From: Congeria kusceri
Taxonomy: Eukaryota; Mollusca; Bivalvia; Myida; Dreissenidae
NCBI GenBank assembly: GCA_027627225.1
Contig: CM051029.1
Location: 19,791,156-19,855,155 of the forward strand
Reading direction: 5' to 3'
Length of the DNA stretch: 64,000 nucleotides
In this document: positions 12,387 to 23,061 of the stretch, piece after piece
Layout: every line of letters starts with the position of its first letter
Numbering within the stretch: the first letter of the stretch is position 1
Notes under the pieces: model-generated
Told to the model about the DNA's origin: nothing
Databases searched by the model: none
What the model saw: only the letters and a program-made list of their open reading frames with translations
Translations under genes and position numbers: made by a program

Positions 12387-13553
12387 AGCTCAACTATTAT
12401 AAGGATAGGTGAGCTTTCCTACTACCCCTGGCGTCGGCGTTTTAATTAGAAAGTCTTGTAACTTCAAAACTACATAAGTTTTTCACTTGAAACTTGGAAT
12501 ATACCTTTGTCATTCAATCCCAGTGTCAGGGGCAACATTCCCCATAACTCTATTTTGTATTTTGACATAGTTTTTTCCCTTTTTCACTTTGATTTTCTGT
12601 TTATATTAAAAAGTTTTGTAACTTCAAGAATAAATAAGTTATTCACTTGAAACTTGGAACTAACCTTTGTCATCAACTCCAGTATCAAGGGCAACATTTT
12701 CTATAATACTGTTTTGTATTTTGACAGAGTTATGCTCCTTTTTTCACATAGATTTTCTGGTTAATGTTTATATTCAAAAGTTTGGTAACTTCAATACTAC
12801 AAAAGCTGTTCACTTGAAACTTGGAATATACCTTCATTATCAACTCTTGTATCCGGATGAATATTCCCCATAACTCTATTTTGTATTTTGACAGAGTTAT
12901 GCCCCTTTTTGACATAGATTTTCTGGTTAAAGTTTATATTCAAAAGTTTGGTAACTTCAAAACTACATAGTTATTCACTTGAAACTTGGAACTAACTTTG
13001 TCATCAACACTAGTATCAGGGGCAACATAACTCTATTTTGTATTTTGACAGAGTTATGCCCACTTTTCATTTAGATTTTCTGTTCAAAATTTATATTCAA
13101 AAGTTTGGTTACTTCAAAACTACAAACGTTTTTCACTTGAAACTTGGAACTAACCTTTGTCATCAACTCTTGTATGAGGGTCAACATTTCCCATTACTTT
13201 GTTTTGTATTTAACAGATTTATACCCCTTTTCGCATAGATTTTCTAGTTAAAGTTTATATTCAGAAGTTTTTTAACTTCAAAACTAGATCAGTTACTCAC
13301 TTGAAACTTGGAACTAACCTTTGTCATCAACTCTAGTATTAGCGGCAACATTGCCCATAACTCTGTTTTGTAATTTCACAGAGTTAGCCAACTTTTTACA
13401 TAGACATTGTTGTTAAAGATTTTGTTCCAAAAATGTATATACAATACAAGGCTTCACTTATTTGAATTTTAACAAGTGTATGCCCCTTCCACTTTCCAAA
13501 AATACGTACTAACTGAAAGACTTCGAATAGTAGAGCTCTGACAGCTCTTGTTT
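12387..13553. repeat. tandem array of ~165-bp modules (array 2)
   Basis: Same family and orientation as array 1 (3131-4200). The AGAGTTATG-type box lies near 12566 (degenerate), 12726, 12893, 13050, 13214 (degenerate) and 13380. The array starts just after TTTTAGCTCAACTATTATAA and ends with GAGCTCTGACAGCTCTTGTT. The matching ends in the two arrays suggest that the whole ~1.1 kb unit, not single modules, is the dispersed element. Confidence 0.85.
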
Positions 13554-14356
13554 TTATACATACAAGTTTACATGAATTTTGTTTTTTACAATCTCAACCT
13601 CAACCAAGGCAAGAAGTGTTTTGTCTTGCAATTTGCGTCCAAAACTGTTTGCCAGATAAACAATGCTTATATCAAAATATCCATTTTCAATGAAACTTAA
13701 ATGCATGTCTTGCAAGACAGCGACAGCATGCAAGATCATATTTTCATTCTATGTAAGAATTGAAAATATGTCAGCAATCTTGGGGTGTTGATATGTTGTT
13801 TCTTTTTGATATAAATATGATAATAGTTCATTCATGTCCTCTCATGTTTGCGTGACAGGTATTTTAGTATAGTTCTGAAACTTAAAAAATAGTAGTTTTA
13901 TTTTCAACAGATTCTTTTTTTTCATAGAGATCGAGTGTGAGCATTTCTAATTTGTTGTTTGGTGTGCGTATTTAAATAGGACACAGTATTACTGCGAATC
14001 TAAATAGATAATACATTACATGTTATTATTGCTTAAATAAATTTTTCGCACATTTTTTTTAACGTTTCATATTTATTTGTATTCCATGGTTTGGACAGTT
14101 TGGAGAATGCTGTCTGATGCTAGGTTGAAGCTGTCCGAACCATTCACAATTTGTTATGTAGCTATGTAGTCACAATAAGAACAATGAATGTATCAAGAAA
14201 ACTGTATCATTCAAAGCTAAGAAAAGTAACATGAAATTCAAGACTTCAATGTATTTATGTTTTCCGTTTCAACTTAGCACATTATTTCATACCGATACAT
14301 ATATTGGCACTATACAGCAATATCTTAGTACAAAAACAATTTGCTATTTACTATAT

Positions 14357-15402
14357 CAGTGTTTTTTTTCACCCATAGGGGATTGCTGGCAGGGCCCTTC
14401 AGGAGGGGAAAATCACGTCGTTTTTGACGAAAAGGGGAAATTCAAATTCAATACATTCCTATATAATATATTAATAACAACATTTTGATTCCCACATTTA
14501 GGTGTTATTATGAATACACTAACATTTTCCATTACACTACAGTAATTTGAATACACAAAGTATTTATTTTATCTGATTAACCGATAAGGCGTGTGCATAC
14601 ATAAATACCCAGTTCTAAAACACCATAAATCTTGCTCAATTAAACAGAAATTTAAAGAGTGACAAAACTCAATTAATATATTCAATACTTAAAACGGAAA
14701 TACAGTTTTCAATTGGTATTGGACAGTGTTTAACTGATATAATACAGTAACATAATAGTGAAAATATGAGAATTCATCACAAGCTATTATGACACATAAC
14801 CGTAGGATTTTTATTACATCTTTTAAACATGGTTGTAAAATTATGGTAGGCATATTGATTGAATATATGTGTTACAGTTTTACTAAGTTTTATTAGTGGA
14901 CAAACTGTTAATTTTGCCTATAGTCTTACCGTGAGTTGGTCGTTTACAGCGCCAGAAGTAGTTTGTTGCAGTGCTGACTGCTTGAACTGAAAGTCTAATT
15001 TTGCACCCTTCAATTTTTTTTTTTTATCTATTTTCTTTTTGTAAAATTTCGCGTTGTGCGACATTCTGTAGATTCGTCAATGTTGACGAGACGCTTGCAT
15101 CGCTATATAACTGGATAAGCAAAGCTTCTAGACGAACTTTAAAAGATGAAACGCTTGCATTGCGGATATGCACATAAACCAAGCGTCTAGATATACAAGG
15201 GAAGCCACTCGCGTATACGCATTTAAACCACGGCACTCATTATTTTCTCGATTACCTTTGCTTTTTTATCGTGCTTATTTTTGCATTTTGCTGTGGGCTT
15301 TTTTTAAACTTCTGGAGGGCAATTTTTAGTGAAAAATAGGGGAAAACTATATACGTTTTTGGCAGGGGAATGGGGACCCAAAATGGCCATAAAAAAACAC
15401 TG
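14357..15402. mobile_element. hAT-like non-autonomous TIR element (~1.05 kb)
   Basis: The left end CAGTGTTTTTTTTCACCC is matched at the right end by AAAAAAACACTG, giving a 12-bp terminal inverted repeat of the CAGTG-type common in hAT transposons. A perfect 8-bp target duplication is not visible (left flank TACTATAT, right flank TTATATGT, 5 of 8 positions equal). The interior holds a 70-codon minus frame (15024-15236) with no transposase motif that I recognise. Open frames near 14390 belong to this element and are not host exons. Confidence 0.55.
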
Positions 15403-15694
15403 TTATATGTATACTTAACTCAAAGTTAAGTCATGTAGTGTTTCAAGTGCCTGTATAAATATGATATTTGATACAATGAATCAATGATGATTGGTTTCTG
15501 TAAAAGGGAAATAGCCATTTTCGGTACCCAGCTAATTCAGTGGTAGGTACCCAGGAAGTCAATTACTGCTTGTCTCACAAATAATCAGGAAGTGCTCAGT
15601 GAACTAAAATTTTCTGATTTCTACATTAATTGCAGTTTAATGAACTATGAATTTGGTTGTATTTGATATATACAATGTTCCTCTGTTATTACAG

Positions 15695-15806
15695 AGTGTT
15701 GAAGGCTACACCTCCGATATCGCCTGTACATGGGACTGGAACTTTGAAGGACCGCCCAGTGATGAGTGCTTTGATGACTGCCAACTGCAGCCAAACTGCA
15801 CCCAAG
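15695..15806 (+). CDS. internal exon of an unidentified Cys-rich protein
   Basis: This 112-nt exon is bounded by CTCTGTTATTACAG upstream and a GTTTGT donor downstream. It starts in phase 0 and ends one base into a codon. The 37 encoded residues contain YTSDIACTWDWNFEGPP and then SDECFDDC and PNCTQ: four cysteines, many acidic residues and one N-glycosylation sequon (NCT). That composition suggests an extracellular or luminal segment with disulphides. Codon use and G+C are clearly above the flanking DNA, which supports a real exon. I do not recognise the family. The phase at its 3' end fits the acceptor at 15963, so the two probably belong to one plus-strand gene. Upstream exons were not found within the window. 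Confidence 0.55.
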
Positions 15807-15962
15807 GTTTGTTGCATATGAAAACCTTTATATGCGAACTACCAGGGGTGGCGAAATCTCATATTGCCTTACTCGTCTGTATTTTGACAAATACTTTTGC
15901 TGCTTGTCTGTAATGTACAGTATTAATAAGTAATTGTGGCGAGATGTCACTTGTCCGTACAG

Positions 15963-16072
15963 GCTCTGGGACAAGCTGGGCAATACTGACAATTGATTGC
16001 GCAATCCCTGTTTCTATTACTGTGACCAAATTAAAAACCCAGAGTGGGATGATACTATTTCAGTCAGCATAA
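15963..16072 (+). CDS. putative terminal exon of the same Cys-rich gene
   Basis: A good acceptor (CACTTGTCCGTACAG) opens at 15963. Joining the single base left by the previous exon to GC gives a Gly codon and a frame that stays open for about 36 residues, beginning SGTSWAILTIDC, to a TAA at 16070-16072. An AATAAA lies about 300 bp downstream at 16374-16379, a plausible distance for a 3' UTR. The support is the splice phase, the acceptor and the polyadenylation signal; the encoded peptide itself is unremarkable and not recognised. Read-through of the intron from the previous exon instead gives a longer but less plausible frame. Confidence 0.42.
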
Positions 16073-16395
16073 TCAGGTTATCATTCACTCTTTCACCTCA
16101 TCACATGAATGAAATCATGTCTTAAAATCACCTGACAGAGTTAGTAAAGGCTCAATGTATCACAGGACGTCTAGGATCAACGTCTACAATTGATTATCTT
16201 AAAAATGTCGGAGGTCAGATTATTTACGTAAATTATTTATCACAAAGTTAGATATTGGTGATGTGGGTTTAAACTGGTTCACTGCATCACATACTAACTA
16301 TTGCAGACTCTGGACTGTGATTGTCCCTATATCTGCATGAAATGACCTGTGTGTGTCACCAAGCACATGTAACAATAAAGGGCCAATACATGTTT
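16073..16395 (+). other. putative 3' UTR of the Cys-rich gene
   Basis: Sequence between the TAA and just beyond AATAAA (16374-16379). It has no open frame and no obvious repeat. Confidence 0.35.
16374..16379 (+). terminator. polyadenylation signal AATAAA
   Basis: A canonical hexamer about 300 bp after the stop of the putative terminal exon, in the same orientation. AATAAA is common by chance in AT-rich DNA, so its value depends on the exon call. Confidence 0.4.
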
Positions 16396-16489
16396 TATTA
16401 TGGTGTATCATTTCATTTTACTGATATTTTTGATTGAAAGATTCAGTTTTGTCTCCAGAAAAATCTGGGCACATCACTAATATTTGTTC

Positions 16490-16833
16490 CAGGGCTTTTT
16501 CACCATTTTGAAAAGACGACATATACCCATGAAATTGGGAATTTTAGCATAAATTCGAATAAAATTGGGGGAAAGTATAATTGTTTGTTTAATAAAATGT
16601 GAAGAATTGTTGATAAAACTCCATTAAAAAAAGGAATGTTCTGAATAAAAGCAAATCAGTAAAACGGTTATTACAACTTCAACAGTATTTTTTCTGCATT
16701 GAACACCTCTATTTTCAAAACATCTAAAAGTCAATCCATCAATTGGGAAATTTGGGACTGAATGATTAAGAAAAACGATACTTTTTAGCACTGGGAATAT
16801 AATGGCTATAAAATCAGCCAAAAAAAAGCCCTG
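16490..16833. mobile_element. hAT-like MITE (344 bp)
   Basis: The left end CAGGGCTTTTTCACCATTTT and the right end CCAAAAAAAAGCCCTG form a terminal inverted repeat of at least 12 bp of the CAGGG-type. There is no coding capacity for a transposase. The flanking octamers (ATTTGTTC and ATTTCAAA) agree only in the first four bases, so a target duplication is not proven. Confidence 0.6.
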
Positions 16834-18500
16834 ATTTCAAAAACAAAATTAGCACTGCAAACATTTTGCAATAATTTGTAAAGCGGACATAAAGGCAATG
16901 TTTGTTTGATTCACATTGGTTGGTGATAGGTATTACATGTAGTAGGACATTATAATGGTAACACATGCCTGGATGTTTAACGTTTTATGTAACATTACAG
17001 CAATACGAAATTGAAAAGTTAAATATGAAAATGGTCCCGTTAAATGACAGTGACATGCTATTTCAGTATAAATGTGTACCATTGTTGGGATGATTATCGT
17101 TCTATATCTGTTCACGTGGTGACTGACATATCAGTGAAATGGTGATGGAGGCAGATACAGTTTTAAGTTGTTTGATTAGTTAATATGTTCTAAAAAAAAT
17201 TCATTTTATATATATTTACTTGTGGTGCACCACTAATAAAGCCTAAGGCCTTTCCTAACACTAGGTAATCTTGCCCTAAAAGCCCTTTGTAATGTGCATA
17301 TCTATAGAGCTATGTTCTGGCCAATACATCAACTTTGTATATTCACAATCCGGACAATTGTTCTGAGCAATGACAATCGCAAAATACCAGCTGAAAGTGT
17401 TTCCATTATTTTATTACTAATTAACCCCCCCTAAATCATGACCATGATATGGGGTGGGGGCTATATAACACTCAGTTTGTCCCGTCCCGCCTAGTCCCGT
17501 CGCATCCTGTCCAGTAAAACAGCATGTTATGCTCATGAACCATGACTGTAGGTCAAAGGTCAAGATTATTTAAAGGTCAAACATCGAAATTGGCTTTTTG
17601 CTTCTCCGAACTTATATATAGGCAGTGAATGGTTCTTGTTTTTTAATCTCTTTACACAAATGTTTTTCTCATTAAGTCAGAGTGTCTTTCATGAATCAGG
17701 TCCATTGGGTAAAGTCAATGCCACATTGCAAGGTCAATGCAGCGTTCGGGAGCAGCCATCCATTTAATCAATATTTACAACTACTACTAATAATTTTGCC
17801 ATGCCGGTAAAAGTCTCTTGGATGTCCATTGTTTTAGCTATTTTATCAAATAATTATTAACTACAATAATGAGGTTATTATGATACCTTTCCTTTAAAGT
17901 GTCATATTGTACAAAAATGCAGATACATAATAAAAACAAAATTTTCCTATTTATCTAGAGTATATTTTTCAAGTATCAAAAATATATTGATGAAATTGTA
18001 GAAAACGATTTTAGATATTTTTCCAGTAGGATTTGAACAGGCCTATACATAATTGCTTCATTTTATTGCAAGCTTCACTGAGCTATGTAAACGTTGTAAT
18101 GTTGTCCATGCCCATAACGGTAAAATATGTACATTTAATTCATTAACTTTACAACAGCTGATATTAATATTGCAATGACCGTGAAAGTCTCTTGGATGAA
18201 CGCTGTTTAGCTATAACATAAAATCATGTGTCAATTGTTCCTGTAATCAAGAGTATTATTTGTATCAGTGCTTCATTTAATTTTCTGTCAATGAACTTTT
18301 ATTTACAAATGTTATTGTCAAATTCCCATCAATATGTCCCTTTAAATGTTTCCATTTGCAAACCATAACTTGTGTCAAAATTAAAAAGAAGATTGTAAGT
18401 ACATTTATATTTCAAACATGTACAGTGTGACTTGTGATTATGATAAAAGTCGTATCACTGTAACCTCATGCTGTATGAACGAAAGTCCGGTGGTGATTTC
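16834..18500. other. no gene seen; repeat-like text near 17430-17610
   Basis: AT-rich DNA. Around 17440-17520 there is a G-rich GGGGTGGGGGCTATATAA head followed by CCCGTCCCGCCTAGTCCCGT, which looks like a dispersed repeat head. No exon was recognised. Confidence 0.4.
17550..17562 (+). promoter_or_regulatory. perfect DR1 nuclear-receptor-type half-site pair
   Basis: AGGTCAAAGGTCA is an exact direct repeat of AGGTCA with one base between, the consensus bound by RXR, HNF4 and COUP-TF dimers. A third AAAGGTCA follows at about 17573. It lies in repeat-like DNA in which AGGTCA-type words are frequent, so function is doubtful. Confidence 0.25.
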
Positions 18501-18504
18501 AGAC

Positions 18505-18672
18505 ATTCACAGTTCATAGTTCGCACTTCACACTTCATAATGCACAATACTGTATAGTATATAGTTTAATATATTAAACATTTCGTACTTTACACTTCAT
18601 AGTTCGCACTTCATACTTCATAGTTTACACTTCAAAAATCATACTTCGCTCTTCATACTTCATAGTTAACAC
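18505..18672. repeat. degenerate ACTTCATAGTT-type tandem repeat
   Basis: Repeated words such as ACTTCATAGTT, CGCACTTCA and ATACTTCATAG recur every 10-20 bp. Low complexity, non-coding. Confidence 0.6.
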
Positions 18673-18717
18673 TCCACTGCAGTCGCAAGTTTGAGTCCCA
18701 GCAATGACAAGTTTTTT

Positions 18718-19150
18718 TATGCCCCCACTTTAGAGGGGTGGGGGGGGGCATATAGATCTGTCCGTCCGTTGCGCGTTACTCGAAAGGTATAACTGCTAGA
18801 GTGATAAAACTTTATAAGCATATTCATCTGCCTCGGAACTTGTTCACCTGGGTATTTTGGTGAATTTGTTTCTGACATCTGCGGAGTTATGGCCCTTTTT
18901 ATAGCAAAAAATGCCCTTTTTGGACTTGTGTCGTGTGTAACTCAAAAAGTATTATTGCTAGAGTGTAGGAACTTTATAAACATATTAATCAGTGTGCTCC
19001 TGGGTATTTTGGTGCAGTTTTTTTCCACCATCAGTATAGTTATGACCTTTTTTAGCAAAAAGGACAGTTTTGGATTAGTGTCGCGTGTAACTGAAAAAGT
19101 ATAACTGCTAGACTGTTGAAACTTTATTACCAAATTCATCAGCATGTGAA
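18718..19150. repeat. TATGCCCCC-headed dispersed repeat with tandem modules
   Basis: The head TATGCCCCCACTTTAGAGG continues into GGCATATAGATCTGTCCGTC. Three modules follow, each with a 'GTAACTC(G/A)AAA-GTAT.A.TGCTAGAGTG' core and GAGTTATGGCCCTTTTTAT or its variants near 18885. It is a typical molluscan dispersed repeat. The overlapping frames on both strands are by-products. Confidence 0.6.
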
Positions 19151-20549
19151 CTTACTAGTTCATTACATGTTTCATCTCATAACAGTCTGTTTCTACAGAC
19201 ATTATTAAACTGTTACTTCTAGTTAATCGAAAACCTAGTAACTCCTACCTCCACATATTTCTTATTTGACTCTTCATTAAAAACCGTAAATATAAAGGTC
19301 ATTACGAAAAGTAAAACTAATCAAGTTAGTGTAAATTGCTGTCGTTACTTTCATCTATTTATACATCGAAATCTTGATTACTGACATATAAGCGCTAAAC
19401 CTATGACATACTCATATGGTGAAGATAACATCTAGCTATTGGAGAAATCAACAAACATTCGATCATAGGTCTTCATTAGCTTCATTAGCTCTCCCGATAA
19501 GACACCACAAACTGAAATAGAGTGAATGAGTATCCGTGGTTTGTACAAGTTTCCTTGTCGCGTTTGTATGTTTCACGTTCATGTACTTGTATAAAAGTGC
19601 TTTTATATGGAGTTTTCAAGAACTCGTTTCCACCAATAATAACCAATAACAATGCAACTGCAGGCAATTATATTATTTGTATAATGTGTATGAAATTGTG
19701 ACCATTATAACTCAAAAACAGCAGACACATGGTTTAGTTGAAGAACAAGCAAGAGCAAAAATGGGATTGTCTCGGCTTAATTACCAATGCCACTAGCTAA
19801 CGTTGATTGACAGCGTTGAATTTAATGTTGCGTACTATGAGGTGTCACTAAAACGAAAGAGAAATGTGTTTAAGGACAGCAATCAATCCGTCATATCTAA
19901 TCATGATGACTCTGATAACGACTGTCTACAAATCCGGTTTTGATCATTCATAGAGCCTCAGAGTTCTTTTTATGGCATTTGTGTTTTTAAATATGACAAG
20001 TAATTGTTTTGATAAAAACCACACAGTCCTGTAAATAAATAAAAAATATTTGAATAAAATAACTACGGTGGTAATTTTTATTCCATTTCATCGAATCTTA
20101 AGCAGTCGCTATTATGTTGCTCTTGATAAAGTTTAATTATAGAGCATATGTGGATTTAGAGGAGAGCGGAAGCGGCGTACGCCCCCTCTACGAGTCCAAC
20201 ATTCCATTTTCAAACCTCACAATATCTTAAAACATATTTGTATTGTTCCATTGAAGTATTTTTAAATCAATGTATTGTTATAATGAAGCCTATTATTCGG
20301 TGTTTTTGTTGTATTGTACTTGTTTGTAGATATCATATTTTTACCGCAATTTACCCCGACATGCATAAAAGACCATATTCTTTTTCAGCTGCCTTTTTCA
20401 ATTACTGAATATTCCCGCCCCATTTAAATCAAAGTCCTGTTTCATTGCTTGTAGAGTAATTAAATTGATTCCATTAAGCGATGTACATTGTATACTATTG
20501 AATTCGAACTTAAAAAGTTTATGTTTATTTACTTGTATGTGTATTGTGA
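19151..20549. other. no gene seen
   Basis: AT-rich DNA. A short GC-richer phrase near 20165-20205 (GAGCGGAAGCGGCGTACGCC) resembles a repeat fragment. No exon was recognised. Confidence 0.4.
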
Positions 20550-20858
20550 TTGATAATGGTACAATTGTTTGGCGCGCCTTTAAACGTGTTTAAACATCCA
20601 TTTCTTTGCATTGACTGTTCCAAGGCGGCAGCCCACGTTTTAATCACAGTCGTGTTTGTATTTGTGTCGTGTTGTTGGTTTAGTGTTGTGTTGCATCGGA
20701 AATATGACGCATACGTTATAAAGGATCTTTGGATGTTAACAAGGGTTTCTGTCCCGATGATGCATAATTTAAGGGTTTTTTTGTACATAATTTGCACATT
20801 ATCTAACTATCACAGGCAGTTTAGGGCTATAGTAAATATTGCACTCCGAGGAGAGTGA
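20550..20858 (+). CDS. GPCR-like TM6-TM7 fragment, degenerate
   Basis: A 102-codon frame whose C-terminal ~75 residues resemble the last two helices of a rhodopsin-like receptor. A basic start, SKAAAHVLITVVFVFVSCCW, matches a TM6 of the 'VVxVFVxCW' type. It is followed by a short polar loop, a second hydrophobic stretch ending PMMHNLRVFLYII where NPxxY is expected, and then the basic tail NYHRQFRAIV. A possible acceptor (CTGTTCCAAG) precedes GCGGCAGCC at about 20626, so the true exon may start there, with the ATG at 20550 being incidental. The stop is TGA at 20856. N and P of NPxxY and P of CWxP are missing, so this is either a diverged receptor, a decayed one or a chance hydrophobic frame. 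No upstream TM exons were found. Confidence 0.3.
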   Translation: MIMVQLFGAPLNVFKHPFLCIDCSKAAAHVLITVVFVFVSCCWFSVVLHRKYDAYVIKDLWMLTRVSVPMMHNLRVFLYIICTLSNYHRQFRAIVNIALRGE

Positions 20859-22254
20859 TGTCTACAGAGGCCGAAGGCCTACCGATTAATAGCTAATACG
20901 GATGTATCAGTACACAGGAGTTGCTATTTTAGGCCCGCGCGCAGGGTATATTATGGTCCACGCGGGGGTATATTAAAAATTATACCCCGCTCGAAATATT
21001 ACTTTCCAATGTCATGGCACATACAAATTACGCAGGGATTTTACAACGGGAAAACGAAGTGAGGTAAAATAAATAAACATACGTGTATCTGAGTTTCCGT
21101 TTACTGCATGTTTGTTTAATTGTTATAACTAGGCAATGTTACTACTATATTTTATTTTATACATGTATATTAAAATATATGTATTTTACCTGAACTAAAC
21201 ATCAATTCGAAATCAAATAGAGATTTGTGTAGGAGAGCACTTTAGGAATTACAATATTACACATTCTTGCTCTAAGAAGACATTTCGATGCCTTGTCAGT
21301 TGCCGTAGAACATGTCTTCAGCTGTATCCTGCTAATTCGAGTCACAAATTACAGCCGTGATCACATCAGGGTGGATTTTCTTGCCTCTTGACATTCCTAT
21401 GTACAGATACTGTGCACATTATAACGTCGCTGCCAAGTCAGTGAAAGGCACTGTTGGGCAAACCACTGGCGAATTATCAAAACAGCGTTGAAAAACAAGA
21501 TATAGGATGTTGATTTTAGTGAATGATAGAATTTTATTCAACGAGTTGGAATATAAAAAGTATGCTCACAAGTGACGTAGCTACGAGTGAAAATATCATT
21601 TTCCATGACCACTAGAGAAATAATATTCGGTAAATACTGTACATATATATACAATAAGCAGGGGGGTTAAACAACTGCTGGAATACTATTTATTGAAAAA
21701 AAAATCCGTATATTGTTATATTTTCACTGCTTTGAACATATAACATTTTATATCTTTACTGTTATATCAAAGCGTATTTCACCAATACAATTCTGCTTCA
21801 CTGAAAATCATGTAATACAAAGCTATATTATTGAATTCACCGATTTGAAAAGGCCGCGATGAAATGAGCGCATTCAAACGGAAGGATAAATCCTCTTTCT
21901 ATTAGTTTTCTTTCTATAAAACACGCTGTTAAAACCAGATTTCCGCATAAACATTGCTCATTCTGTGTACCATATGCCAGCAGTGCGTTTGGATTTTGCA
22001 AGTTCCCCACAAATTATTATCTTTAAAAGGTAACTATTCGCACGACAGTCATTGCAGGGTTCTAATTATGGATACATAAATATAAAGTACATTCGATCTC
22101 CAGGAAAGTAGTTATTCTAACCTCATTATGTATAGACATAAGCATTTCCTGATGGCATGATTACTTCCAGGTCTGAAGGCTATGTTAATTATGCACGTTA
22201 ATGTTGTATAGCATAGGAATGTTACAGTATTTCCGGACTGTGTTCAATCGTTAA
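20859..22254. other. no gene seen
   Basis: AT-rich DNA. At 20933-20995 there is a short GC-rich stretch with two GGGTATATTA words and an opposing TATACCCCGC, resembling the end of a repeat. No exon was recognised. Confidence 0.4.
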
Positions 22255-22362
22255 AGGGACTATGTCAACGAACCATTGGCTTCCTATTGCACCTTAACTG
22301 ATATTAGATTATATAAATGTAATATAATAAGAAATTTACATTAAATAAAGAATAAATAATAT

Positions 22363-22658
22363 GTTTTGTTTGATTGTTTTGTTTGGATTTTTCGCAGTAT
22401 TTAACAGTATTTCAGTCATATATCGGCGGTCAGTTAACATACACTTTTCCTGGGTAAGCTGGTTTACCAGTTCTGAGTGCACATACTTATGACAGTAACT
22501 GACAACTGCACTACTTGAATCATAGGTAGGGGGAGAATGGTCTTAGAAATAATTTCATGTCCAATCCCCTCACAAGATATGTGGCCGGGCTGGGAATCGA
22601 ACCCGCGATCCTCGGATTTGTAGTCCAGCGCTCTACCAACTGAGCTAGCCGTCCCGGC
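22363..22658 (-). mobile_element. tRNA-headed SINE, apparently full length
   Basis: Read on the minus strand, the element has a tRNA-like head (22583-22658), a ~195-bp body and an A-rich AAACAAAACAATCAAACAAA-type tail. The body includes GTCAGTTACTGTCATAAGTA, GGTAAACCAGCTTACCCAGG and CGCCGATATATGACTGAAAT, wording like that of molluscan tRNA-SINEs in memory (possibly MetaSINE or V-type; not verified). TAATAT flanks both sides (22357-22362 and 22659-22664) as a short target duplication. It sits inside the TIR element at 22255-23061, so it inserted later. Pol III A and B boxes are intact by eye. Confidence 0.75.
22583..22658 (-). tRNA. tRNA-Cys(ACA)-like head of the SINE
   Basis: On the minus strand the A box TAGCTCAGTTGG and the B box GGTTCGATTCC are both present. 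The anticodon loop CTACAAA gives anticodon ACA (Cys). The D stem and most of the anticodon stem pair, but the acceptor stem (GGACGGC against CCCGGCC) and the T stem each have two mismatches. Together with the attached SINE body this argues for a retroposon promoter or tRNA pseudogene, not a working tRNA. The core is 22583-22654. Confidence 0.6.
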
Positions 22659-23061
22659 TAATATAATACATAATACGATATTTGAGAAAACAAATCATCT
22701 TAATGTGTGTAAAAATTAAAACCCCATTCGGGTATTGAGCTAACGACTTCGGAGTCATACGTTGAAATGACAGTAGACAGCTCTTCAACTAACTGCACAT
22801 TCTGCTTTGTGAGGAGACGTGTGTAAACTATGGTTAGACAAAATACTCACAATTCTGACGCCAAACTGTAAAAATTAAAAGGAAAAAACAAACACAGCCC
22901 ATATTATAAATTTATTTTTATCTTCGAATGCGAAAACTGTTTTCCCATTTATATATATAAACCTTATTTTAACCGTTATTTTGTGCTATTATTAATTTCT
23001 TTATGTCATAATTGTTTAAAGACATTAACCCCTTGAAGCCGTTTTCGTTTACATAGGCCCT

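Larger units (their letters stand above)
22255..23061. mobile_element. TIR element copy 1, interrupted by a SINE
   Basis: The left end AGGGACTATGTCAACGAA matches the inverse of the right end (TTCGTTTACATAGGCCCT) at 16 of 18 positions. TTA flanks both ends and could be a 3-bp target duplication. A diverged second copy lies at 25562-26053. Both copies share the middle text AATTAAAACCCCA.TCG and a tRNA-like segment, then ACAATTCTGACG.C.AA and TTATTTTAACCGTTAT. There is no transposase frame. The extra length of this copy is explained by the SINE at 22363-22658. Confidence 0.6.

Noticed and set aside
14386..14485. Frame after CACCCATAG reading GDCWQGPSGGENHVVFDEKG, exon-like
   Set aside because: It lies at the left end of the TIR element 14357-15402 and continues its GGGGAAA-rich terminal sequence; no donor supports it.
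22583..22658. Functional tRNA-Cys gene
   Set aside because: Four stem mismatches and an attached SINE body; kept only as a tRNA-like SINE head.
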